Positions 25,033 through 35,053 of a DNA stretch of 64,000 nucleotides are shown one piece after another. The first letter of the stretch is position 1; every line of letters starts with the position of its first letter. The notes beneath the pieces were generated by a model. That model worked only from the letters and a program-made list of their open reading frames with translations. It was not told the origin of the DNA and searched no databases. This DNA is from Astrocystis sublimbata (Eukaryota > Ascomycota > Sordariomycetes > Xylariales > Xylariaceae), in NCBI GenBank assembly GCA_022453515.1, contig JAJNNY010000012.1:310001-374000 (forward strand). Reading direction: 5' to 3'. Both the position numbers and the translations under genes were made by a program.

Positions 25033-25362
25033 TGAGGCTGGTGACAGAATAAAGTTTACACCCTTCTTGGCAGGCCCACTAAAGTAACTTCTATTGCCAC
25101 CTTATCTATTTCAACATAATAGATGTACCGAAAGAAATAGGTAACAATAAGAGAAGTCTGCCCTAATTAGGTAAATTTGAAGTATTAATAAAAGTATCTA
25201 AGCACTTAGATCTATTAAAATAGCTTTTAAACAGCTAGAAAGGTTGGAATAGCCTCGATAATAGCTAAAAAAGGAAATCTACGGAATAAAGTTTTCCAGC
25301 TTCAGATGTACTGTGGGGGTGAAAATGGGTCGGGTGTAAACTTTATTCTGTCACCAGCCTCG
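25033..25362. mobile_element. MITE-like non-autonomous DNA transposon, copy 1
   Basis: A 330-bp element with terminal inverted repeats of about 30 bp. The left end reads (T)GAGGCTGGTGACAGAATA and onward to TTTACACCC; the right end is its inverted complement. It is flanked by GGTGC at 25028-25032 and 25363-25367, a candidate 5-bp target-site duplication. The interior is AT-rich with no coding potential. A second copy at 57792-58115 matches in inverted orientation, including subterminal CCCATTTTTCACCCCCACAG-type sequence and TGCCAAGAA next to the other end. Confidence 0.88.
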
Positions 25363-25367
25363 GGTGC

Positions 25368-25975
25368 CGAGGTGCCTAGATAGGTAGGTAGGTACTTACC
25401 CAATTTGAGGTCGAGATCGCCCATGGGCTGCGGCATCTTCAACATTGGACAACTCCATGCCGGTTCATTGGCCTTGTTGCACTACATATTGGAGCACAGT
25501 ATTAAATACTACCTAGTACCTAATCTACGAGTACTGCAGCCTGAGATCAGGTACAAGTAGCTTGCATGATAGTTTATGTATACATAGTTCATTCTGCAAT
25601 GGGTGCCCTCCTGGAAACCAATAGGTTGTCTATCCAGCAGGTTGACTAGCTTGCTATCATGATATTAAGCACCTGCAATGCAACCTGACTGCAGTTTTCC
25701 AGTGGCTGCCACGCTCAATCTTGCACTTGTCTCACTTCAGCTGCTCACTCCCTCAGCTTGACCTTTGTATTGAAGTCTAATGCCGCTGCAGCTTTGCATC
25801 CGGAACTTTGTTCCGAAGTGCCGGGGCCCGGCAGCAGGACCGTCCATCAGACACTACAGAAGCCATGCACTAATGGGCCGGGATGCCCTCGGACCTCTCG
25901 TCCCATGTTCTAAACAACAATACAATCCACAATGGTAATGGAATTCTCTCACTTACCATCACTCTCACTCTCACA
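25368..25975. other. intergenic spacer upstream of tRNA-Pro
   Basis: No gene is seen. AT-richer sequence with scattered CTACCTAG/TAGGTA words. Confidence 0.5.
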
Positions 25976-26067
25976 GGGTTTGGTGGTCTAGTGGTATGAT
26001 TCTCGCTTAGGGCTCACCCTATAGCATTGCATGCGAGAGGTCCCGGGTTCAATCCCTGGCCAAACCC
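25976..26067 (+). tRNA. tRNA-Pro (anticodon AGG) with intron
   Basis: A cloverleaf can be drawn by eye. The 7-bp acceptor stem GGGTTTG pairs with CAAACCC. The D-arm is TGGTCTAGTGGTATGA, and the anticodon stem CTCGC pairs with GCGAG. The loop is TT-AGG-G plus T after removal of a 19-nt intron at the canonical position after nucleotide 37. The T-arm is CCCGGGTTCAATCCCTGG. The resemblance to fungal tRNA-Pro (TGGTCTAGTGG, TTCTCGCTT) is strong. B-box GGTTCAATCC is intact, and a TTTT Pol III stop lies at 26093-26096. The mature length is about 73 nt. Confidence 0.93.
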
Positions 26068-26092
26068 GTCTCCCTCCTCTAGGAGGTTTCTC

Positions 26093-26096
26093 TTTT
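26093..26096 (+). terminator. Pol III T-tract downstream of tRNA-Pro
   Basis: The first run of four T residues after the tRNA 3' end, 25 nt downstream, is the usual Pol III stop signal. Confidence 0.6.
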
Positions 26097-27304
26097 GACT
26101 TTTGCCTTTTGTATCATCATTAATGAGAGTTTTCTGCCTTGATGATTGTGTCTTTCATGAATTGGACTGAGATCCCAAGGGAGTTGGTTGTTGGTAGGTA
26201 TTAATTAAGGCATTGTGATGTCCCTTAGCTATGTTTTAACCGCAAGTAATATACCTTCAAGCTTTCTTGCGTAAACTTGTTCGAGTATCTTTAATATGCA
26301 GAATAGTCCAGCGTTTTAGCTACTTCGATTTAAGCTTTATATTATGATTTACACCCCTTAATGTTTAAAAGACCTTGGGAATAAACAATGGATATCTCTC
26401 TATCCCAGATGTGCAGAAGTATATGTAAACATTGACTTGGATGAATCCCACATAATTTGATAGTTGTTTCTTCTAGGTTGGTACAACAAGTGAAGTGGTA
26501 TGTTGACTTAGCTTCTATTTGCTAACAATGTTCATCACAAGGATCATTGGGCTGAACTAGAATAAACTGTTCTGTATGACGGTTTGTTGACCGAGTCCAG
26601 GGTTACAGGTGCTAGCCAAACTCCCTATATTTACATACTGTAAGTTGAACCTTTCCCAGTTCTATGCCAGGTGAGAGGTGTTTTACTAGGTATCAACGCC
26701 AAGAAGTATGCAGCGAGCTAGGTTTAGCGTATTTGCCGCTTTTTCTCAGGTTCGGCTCTAGCCTATGCGAGTCAGCCAGGGTGCCAGGTGACTGCACAGT
26801 GAAGAGGTACATTTACGTATAGAGAAACGGTCATCAAAACGGTTGCGCTTTAGTGTAACCGTTAAAGGAAATGGTAACAGTGGGAAACCTTGTTATATTC
26901 CAACAATATTCCGATTTTTTCTTGTTTGAATTAGATTCTCGTGATGATAGGGTCGCTAAGAGCTAATTGAAACCAAACGTTTATTCTAGCCCCTACATCA
27001 TTAATGCTCGAGCTTACCGTCAGGCAGCCACCTCGGTGAGGGGTAGGTTGCATTTAATTATGCATTTTCTCCTGCTTCACTTTACTTTCCGCTTTTCGCG
27101 TATGATACCACTCAACATGCAAGCTTCAACATGTTTTGATGGCTTCCTCCCACCTTTAAAGAATAATCGCTAATTCGGACAGTTTGAAGGATGAGGAGAA
27201 ATACTGGCTTTTGACAAGAACACCCCACTTGCCACCTACTAAGCCTCAGTCTAGATTCTACGACGCCTCGTCTCCGTTGTGTGGACCTATACGGCTCGAC
27301 CGAA
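26097..27304. other. AT-rich gene-poor spacer
   Basis: 1.2 kb with noticeably lower GC than the housekeeping parts of the window. A small open frame at 26967-27173 has no family resemblance. It is the likely promoter of the hydrolase gene at its right end. Confidence 0.5.
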
Positions 27305-28619
27305 ATGAAGGAGACTCTAAAGAAGATATCATCGGCTTTAAAGCCGCGGGGTAGAAAACAACGAACTGAGCAAATACATGTTGACCAGGACTTTACTGAC
27401 CAAGACCCTATCCATGCTCAGGCCCAAGCTGCATCGTCAGGTAGTAAGAGTCATGGCTATCAAGTCCGGGGCAAGACGCTCAAGGCTAGAAAGGAATCTG
27501 GGCTTGAGATTTCCGGGTCTGTTGCGCATGGAATGTTTGTCCTTTATCCGCCCCCTGAACTGTCCAATGCAATCAATTGTCAGGTTGCCGAGTAAGCCTT
27601 CGTGTCCTTTAACGGTTGTATTTGCGTGGATAAGTCCTGATCCTGCGTTGTTGTTTTCAGTATTGTCGCTGTCCATGGACTGAATGGAAAGGCCCGAGAT
27701 ACCTGGAAGCACCAGGAGAGCGGCATGCTTTGGCTAGAGGACTTTCTCCCAGAAGTCATCCCGCAAGCCCGGATCATGACCTTTGGATACAACTCCAGCT
27801 TACTGTTCAGTCACGCGAAAGGGCGAATCGAAGACTTTGCTCGACAGTTGCTCGACAAGCTCTGGGAAATGAGGAATTCACATGAGGTGTGCCTTCTTAA
27901 TCCATTGCTTAAAATAGCCTCGAGAAGACTAATAGCTTCCTGAAGACCAGAAATCGCCCCCTTATATTTGTAGCTCATAGCCTTGGCGGCATCGTAGTTA
28001 AGAAGGTTGGTAATTTTCTCAGTCACTACTCCTGTCCTACTATTCAACAAACCAACATCACTAGGCACTCATACTAGCGAATGAGGACAAACGTCGATAT
28101 GGTGATATTCTCTCATCAACTATCGGGATCACGTTTATGGGGACCCCCCATAATGGGTCGGAACTCGCGAATTGGCTATCATTTTTTACGAATGTGATCA
28201 AGTTCATTCCCGGGGTAAACGTTCTCAGGAGAGAATCGATCCAGGACTTGGAATCTCAATCTCCTATCCTAAACGAGATTTCCAAATCGTTTCTGCCTCG
28301 GTGTGACGACCTGTCAATAATGTCCTTTATTGAGACGGAGTCAGAGCCTCCACTAACAGTCCTTGTAAGTAACACTACTCTTGATTTTTAGTGGCGTCTA
28401 TGTCCTGACGTCTTCCAGATTGTGCCAAGGGAATCGGCTACTCTAGGCTTACCTAATGAGAGGATATTCCTAGTTAACACGCACCACCGTAATATCTGCC
28501 GCTACCCTTCAGCTCAAGACCAGACGTATACTCTGGTTGCAGCATCAATCAAGTCTATTCTATCTGGTGAAGACAGAGCCTTCCCAAGTAGTAAGGCTTG
28601 CTTTCGCAGCTATCACTAA
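27305..28619 (+). CDS. SERAC1/NLR-type alpha/beta hydrolase, no NACHT domain
   Basis: Five exons (27305-27591, 27661-27886, 27946-28005, 28065-28364, 28419-28619) join in phase to 357 aa. After a basic N-terminus (MKETLKKISSALKPRGRKQR) comes the fold: DIVAVHGLNGKARDTWKH (first strand and oxyanion region), LWLEDFLPEVIPQARIMTFG, the nucleophile elbow FVAHSLGGIVVKK with Ser183, GITFMGTPHNGSELA, and a late segment LVNTHHRNICRYPS with the likely catalytic His. This is the DUF676/PGAP1-like hydrolase found in SERAC1 and as the N-terminal effector domain of many fungal NLR-like proteins. In those, a linker and NACHT NTPase follow; here the frame stops soon after YTLVAASIKSIL. It may be a stand-alone lipase-like effector or a shortened NLR. 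The substrate is unknown. Confidence 0.85.
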
Positions 28620-28798
28620 AGATCCGAAAGGTTAATTGCGTGCTCTTTGTAGGTACTGGGGCTTCGAACTCTGTCTCAATTGTCGCCGGTCCGATTTCGC
28701 AACTTTCCAAAGATCCGCTGTTGGATCATCCGATTAATGAGGATGATGGAGATATAGAAACAAACGTGATATTGAACAGTGTACCCCATGAACCCGAC

Positions 28799-31700
28799 AT
28801 GTCCACTCTCCGTATCCATGGACTGAAGTCAAGGATTTCGGCCACAGAGATGGGATGGGGCGAGTCTACGCTAGAAGTACAACTCCCAAGCGATGCTAAA
28901 ATCGAGGATCTACAAGCTCTCTTAAAGGAACAAGCACCTGGTAAGAGCCATCGTATCAACATTAACAGGGCTAAACAAGCAAGAAGGCTAGCTAACTGGA
29001 ATATTACACGCTAGACTTCGTCATTCCTAAGACCTTTAAATTTCGAGGTCGCTCTACTCCCATTTCAGACGAATGGTTCGACTGCTTCACTTCGCCCGTA
29101 AATGTTACCAAAGGAAACCCTTGCTACAGGGAGTCTTTCGGTTATAGAATCAATGCCAATCAGTCCATCGCATCCTTCCTCGGCAGGGTATTCCCCGATC
29201 CTCTGTATGCCAAGATCCGTAGATATCCCAAATGGATGCAAGAAAAGACGGGTCTTTCCCATTCAGTCGCTGTGGGAAGAAGCGATCTCTCATCTCTCCA
29301 GGTATCCTTCATGCGGACTGTGCGGGTACAGGAAGGGCGGACAAGTTACAAACAGCTGCCTCCACAGGGTTTCGGGACATTCCCCCTATTTAACACACAG
29401 CCTTACTATGATCAGCTGCCCTCCGAAGCAGCATCCAAGGGAGGTTTATTCCTGCCCATGTATCAAAGTGAAGCAATGTATATCGCATTCGACGGCCAGC
29501 CATCCGAAAAGTTTGCCGTGCGCCCGTTTATTGGAGGTGTGAATGGTGTATCGGGAAAGCGACTCTCCTCAATCGAGAACGGCAAGTCCGCGGCAGTGCA
29601 CAAGCAAGACTACATTGTCGCCCCCGAACAAGACCGACTAGATGGAGTCTCGGTCAGCCCTGGTGTCGTAAATCAATTCGTTGCGATGAAGATGAACCCA
29701 GAATCAAAGGAGAAAGTAGCCAGACGCTACCCTGAGGCTTCTAGGTTGGAAAGAACAAACACCGGGGGGACAGTTGAATGGCAAATAACCGGAAAAGATG
29801 AACTTGGTGGCATCCAACTGCAGATCATCCCCCAATTCAGGCTCGGCCGCATGTTCGCTGGAAGCGTTAGAGATGCGTGCCCAAGAGAGTATAATGGCAT
29901 ACTCAAATCTTATCAACCTGTACCAGATGACGCCGTGGTTTATGACGTCCTCAAAACACCGGAACAACTGGGACTTGGCGAAGGCGACTTCATCCATGTT
30001 AGAGAGTTCGAGCCGGTACCGGATTTAAACGACTCGGTGACTACGTATAGGATGGCTAACAGAAAAGGAAATCGTAGCAAAACGGTGGGGGATTTGGTGG
30101 CCGAATCTCAATCCGCGTCCGATATGGTGGAGCTGGAGGCCATTCACCACCCCTTCCAGTGGCACGTCACTGTGCGAAGCGCCAATACCAATAACGAGCC
30201 AATTATATTCAAAGTATGAGTCTCTTCTCTTAATACTCCCTTCGGCCGTCTATGCTAGGGGCTCGTCGAGAAGCCATTCTAACATTTCTTGACGGGTCAA
30301 CCCGGATGACGACTTCAGCAACGTCCTGGAGGCCGCGCGCTATCTTTTCGAGATGCCCGATGGGAACCTCTACGCCCCCGGACTTGTTGCGAACAATCCC
30401 GATATTATATTTCCAATAAATAGTTTGAATGACTACCTTTTCGCAACAAAGCCAGCAATGTCGTATGGTGAGTTCCTTCAGTCGAAGGGCTTTGACCAAC
30501 CCGCCCTGGGCAACAGCACAGCGCCCACTGCTGAAACGATGGAGCTGTTTCTTGTGAGTATTATAGCGTATCCACAGCATATTCTATTTAGGAGGGTCAA
30601 AGCGATTTAGCATTTCCCACTCATCTTCTGAGCTAATCTTCCTCTCATGGCGATAGGCGCCTAGAAACGATAAATGGAAGAGTGTTTACCACCTGAACTT
30701 CCTCAATGGTGCGGGCACGCAATTTGGAAATATCGATAGATCGTTGCTGCTTGAGATTCCACATGAGGGTAAAATGACCAATATTTGTCGTTTGATTGAG
30801 GAAACGACTGGCTCGTCCACAGAAGGGTTCACCTTTGTGTCTCCAGACAGCATTGACATTGCTAATAGGTGCATAATCTTCGGAGACGCTCGCGCGCGCT
30901 GCAAGGTGCCAGCCACTTGTCAACTGGAGAGTTACGTGCCTCCCGTCCCCGCCCTCGCTGCCAGCGACGTCGTGTCCCTGTACGTCGTTATGACGACCGG
31001 AAGGTCTTGCAAGTTGCGAGTTTCACTTACGGATACTGTCGAAACCATCAAACTTCGGATTGGAGAGATGACGGACATACCCCGGGACCAGCAAAGACTG
31101 ATATTGTACAATTCACTGCTCGAAGACGGTAAGCTAGTGCCGTATATCGACGTGTCTCGTGTGCAAACAGAAAGCTGAATATGGCCCAGAACGAACACTG
31201 ATGGACTATGGAATAAAATGGGTAGGCATCTCATCTGCATTTTCGCAAACATGACGTGTTAGGTAAGAAACGAGCTAACGCTGTGAAATCTAACAGTCTG
31301 CCGTCTTGCACCTAGTTCTCCGGCTGCGCGGCGGCGGCGGCCCGGTAATTCAGGTGAATCTCGCAGGAACGAAGATCTTTATCGGCAATGCCCGAAATGT
31401 GAAGGAGCTGAAGATGGAATTATTCAAGAAGATCGGCATTTTCCCTCATCGCCAAGACCTGGGGCTCGATGACGGTATTAATACTTCACTCGCCTCATTC
31501 ATGCCGTGCTCTTGGATTAACTAAGTCTTGTATAGATTTTGATCTCCAGGGGAAAGACTTGACTCTCGAGCTGCGCATCCTCCGGGAGCGCAAGCTCCTC
31601 GGTCTCGGTGCGGGGGGACGCATCCAGCAGGAGATCCGCGCGGACACCTCCGACCCTAGAATGTGGGATATCGGCAGCTCTAAGATCCTATATGTCCACA

Positions 31701-32026
31701 TCGTCGACTCGCATGGCTTCGAGGACATCACGGGGGTCCCTCCGCCCGACACACCCGTGACCTGGAGCATGTACGAAGGCCTACGACTCCCGTATGATCG
31801 CTCGTGGAAGCAGCAACAACGACCCTCGCGACCCTCATCATCTAAATTAGATGGCAAAGGCATCAGTTCCGATGGCATGTTCGATCAGCTCGTGAGGCTA
31901 GAGGAGGAGGATGACAAGAATGAAGAGATGCAGCGTGGCATGCCGGGGCAGGTGCCCGAGTACCCCCTTGTTTTGCTGGAGACTGATCAGACAGTGCCGT
32001 GGTTTGAAGCTGTGGGGAAGACTTAA
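28799..32026 (+). CDS. multidomain protein with internal ubiquitin-like domain
   Basis: Seven exons (28799-28940, 29015-30213, 30332-30553, 30657-31128, 31190-31221, 31297-31474, 31536-32026) all join in phase to 911 aa. The least certain border is the acceptor at 30331. Residues 1-140: MSTLRIHGLKSRISATEMGW, then FRGRSTPISDEWFDCFTSP, unassigned. Residues about 143-330: VSFMRTVRVQEG, LPPQGFGTFPLFN, GGLFLPMYQSEAMYIAF and RLDGVSVSPGVVNQFVAM, a conserved fungal/bacterial module often annotated only as integral membrane protein although no TM segment is visible. Residues about 628-702 form a ubiquitin-like fold (TVETIKLRIGEMTDIPRDQQ, LLEDERTLMDYGIKW, LHLVLRLRGG). The C-terminal 200 residues include LLGLGAGGRIQQEI and an acidic stretch. 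The LRGG is internal and followed by GGP, so release by a deubiquitinase is conceivable. The function is not known. Confidence 0.85.
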
Positions 32027-32081
32027 ATCATCAGAATACCACTAACGCTTCCAGTTACAAGTATACTATAACCAGGCCCGT

Positions 32082-32153
32082 GGGGGACACATTAAGTGTC
32101 CGGGTGTGGATGGGTGAAGGTGTATGTGGACCCGGACACTTAATGTGTTCCCT
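32082..32153. repeat. strong inverted repeat (24-bp arms, 24-nt loop)
   Basis: Arms 32082-32105 and 32130-32153 are inverted complements at 22 of 24 positions, with 19 contiguous (ACACATTAAGTGTCCGGGT). Each arm also contains its own small inverted repeat, GACAC-ATTAA-GTGTC. It starts 55 bp after the stop of the Ubl-fusion gene, so it would lie in its 3' UTR or at the boundary of the island. Confidence 0.9.
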
Positions 32154-32183
32154 CATGCCTGTCTCGAACTCTTGGCATTTTGA

Positions 32184-32212
32184 TACTGTACTTGTACTGT
32201 ACTGTACTGTAC
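32184..32212. repeat. short GTACT tandem repeat
   Basis: Four to five imperfect GTACT units, next to the inverted repeat downstream of the Ubl-fusion gene. Confidence 0.7.
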
Positions 32213-32797
32213 GTGCACATGTGATTTCGGACTGACCCGTTCATTTTGCCCTATCAACATCCTGAATTGATTTAATTTTTAAACTTCATGACGGCAGACA
32301 ACTCGAAGTCTGGGTAGGTGGTAATCATCAGCCTTGCAACTTGGCGCTTTCTGCTGTTTTTCCTTCTCTCCTTCCCTCATCCGTTCATTTTGTTGTCAAG
32401 CTGCCTCAAGCTCGCAACCACCGCTACCACGCCGCCACCCGACCCCAAATCAACCCTTGCGCAGAGGCCTGGACATCGATCGCTAGCGTCCAGCCACAGC
32501 GTCGCAGTACCGCCCCAAGACGCTGGACAGTGAACCCCAAGACGCCCAAGACTGCCAGAAGCCACCCCGCGATTCACCACCGATTGGAGCCGATTGGACT
32601 GTCTTGCCGTGAGACAGGCTCAATTTTTTTAATTTTTCTTTCGCTCTTTCTTCGCTTGCCTGCTTGATTGCCTGCCAACCAAGCTGAGGTCTGCGCTCGC
32701 GCCTGCGCCGACGACTGCAATTGGACCTATTGGACCTTTATAAGCCATCGCCGATACCTGTCCTCTCCCGCCCTTTCCTCTCTTTCTTTTGGTCACA
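32213..32797 (+). promoter_or_regulatory. promoter / 5' leader region of PRPP synthetase
   Basis: No coding gene is seen. CT-rich stretches (32350-32390, 32635-32660, 32765-32790) directly before the ATG at 32798 are typical of promoters and leaders of well-expressed fungal genes. The start context is TCACAATGG. Confidence 0.5.
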
Positions 32798-34390
32798 ATG
32801 GGCGACATGGCGAACCAGATCAAGCTGCTCTCGGGAAACAGCCACCCGGTGCTCGCTCGCCTGGTAGCTGACCGGTAAGCAGATCAGCCATCATCACCCA
32901 ATTAAAACAATCGCATACCAACCATCCTTCTTTTTCTTGTTGTTCTTTCGTGTGTGACGCCAGGAGTGGTGGCCCTTGCACACTTTCTTTTTTCTTAGAC
33001 TTGCGCAACATCTCGCAGCGCAGAACTATATGCCCAGGTGATTTATGCTGACTAGCATCCTGCGAATAGGCTGGGCATTGATATTGCCAAAACCCTCAGT
33101 CTCAACTACTCCAACCAGGAGACCAGTGTCACAATAGGCGAATCGGTTCGTGACGAGGATGGTACGGCAGCACCCTCCCCCCAAACCCAAACCCAAACCC
33201 GTCAATAGTCAACACAGCATTTAGAGCAGCCTATTCTGACCAATTATGTCTGTTCAGTTTTCATCCTCCAATCCACGGCCCCCGGCGACATCAACGATGG
33301 CCTCATGGAGCTACTCATAATAATACACGCATGTCGCACAGCGAGTGCGCGGCGCATTACTGCCGTCTTACCAAACTATCCCTGGTATGTCTAGGAAGCT
33401 CACCCAGCTGTTTACTTTCAAAATTCCTATACACTGAAATCTGAGCTAACATATTTCATAGTCAGTAGCCTGTTACCCGAGACCCTTGTTGTGTAATCGT
33501 CTGGACTATTGAACGACTTACTGACACGGCATCTTTGCGCTTGCTAGACGCCCGCCAAGATAAGAAGGACAAGAGTCGTGCGCCCATCTCCGCCAAGCTC
33601 ATCGCCAACATGCTGCAGACGGCTGGCTGCAACCATGTCATCACAATGGACCTCCATGCCTCGCAGATCCAGGGCTTCTTTAATGTTCCCGTCGATAATC
33701 TCTACGCGGAGCCGAGCGTGCTGCGCTGGATCAGCGAGAACAGGGCCACCGAGGACGTCGTCATCGTCAGTCCTGATGCCGGCGGTGCCAAGCGGTAAGT
33801 CGACCTCGGAAGGGGAAAGGGAGGCCAGGGAGACAAATAATATACAGACACCAGAAAGCTAATGCCTGTGATGCCTATAGAGCTACCGCAATCGCCGACC
33901 GCTTAGACCGCGGCTTCGCTCTCATCCACAAGGAGCGGCCGCGCCCCAACGTCGTCGGGCGCATGGTCCTCGTCGGCGACGTCGTGGACAAGGTGGCCAT
34001 TCTCGTCGACGACATGGCCGACACCTGCGGGACGCTGGCCAAGGCGGCCAAGACGGTCAAAGACCACGGCGCGCGCGAGGTCATCGCCATCGTCACGCAC
34101 GGCATCCTGAGCGGCGACGCCATCAACATCCTCAACGACAGCTGCCTGAGCCAGATCGTCGTGACCAACACCGTGCCCTTGGGAGATAAGGCTGAACGGT
34201 GCAGCAAGCTGCGGGTCATCGACGTGAGCCCCACGATAGCCGAGGCCATTCGCCGGACGCACAATGGAGAGAGTGTCAGGTACGCAGCTCCCATATAACA
34301 CCCGTCTAAATCTTAAAAAAGTAGCCCCTACCTTGTTCGTGTCCTTACTAACGAGGCTCTAGTTTTCTATTCAACCATGCTCCTGCGTAG
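32798..34390 (+). CDS. ribose-phosphate pyrophosphokinase (PRPP synthetase)
   Basis: Makes 5-phosphoribosyl-1-pyrophosphate from ribose-5-phosphate and ATP for purine, pyrimidine, His, Trp and NAD synthesis. Exons 32798-32874, 33070-33161, 33258-33383, 33548-33794, 33881-34279 and 34363-34390 give 322 aa if residue Tyr is restored between PNYP and ARQDKKDK. Motifs: [32 protein letters not shown] (flexible loop and ATP contact); [30 protein letters not shown]; and the PRPP-binding loop [15 protein letters not shown]. It is of the short type without the large insert of Prs1/Prs5. The canonical GT donor at 33385 leaves one base too many and creates a stop after splicing, so this border is abnormal. 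The family assignment itself is secure. Confidence 0.93.
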
Positions 34391-35053
34391 TGGGGTTATA
34401 TCCTGCTTGGTCCGGTTGATTTGGTTGGGGTTACGGAAAGGGGAGAAGTGGAGATTGAAAAGAGAACAATGTTTGCATGGAAGCGAGATGTGTGTGATTA
34501 GAGGATCACATTTAGCATTCTCTAGGCTTCTTATTTGGCGTTAAATGGCGAAAAGGGACAATTGCATATAAAAACACACTCCCGCATGTCCCAGGTTTAT
34601 AGAGCACCTGGGCATATGATGTTATAAAGCTGTTCCGTATGGAAATCTTGTATCTATGGGGGGCTCCCATGCTGGCGTTGCGTTGCGTTGCATCAGTATC
34701 ACTAGCATAGAAAGGCTGGCAAATTGAATTTGGTTGCACGGACATGATGGCGTTCAATTAGCTGCAGTATTCGATGACGAAGAGTGAGGCTATAGTACAG
34801 CAAAGATTAAAAACATCAATGTCCGAAATGTCACGGCCGCAAAGGAATGGCTCGTTTGGCACGAGTGATGTTGTTGGGAATCTTAAATCGTTCTTTCATT
34901 CTTTTTCGTTGGCCTCCGGGGAATACACTAGAGCCATATTGGCCTATCTAAAGCCGCTCATGACCATCCCGAAATGCCTGCCATAGCCATGACCTTCATG
35001 CCCATGCCGAAATGCAACAACCAGAAGACACCGACCGAACGCCTGCAAGCATC
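34391..35053. other. 3' flanks of convergent genes
   Basis: Spacer between the convergent PRPP synthetase and eS6 genes. No gene is seen. Confidence 0.5.

Noticed and set aside
28620..28798. Extending the Ubl-fusion gene upstream to the open frame at 28598, or merging it with the hydrolase into one protein
   Set aside because: The hydrolase stops at 28617-28619 in a different frame and no splice pair was seen that joins them. The ATG at 28799 gives a conserved-looking start.
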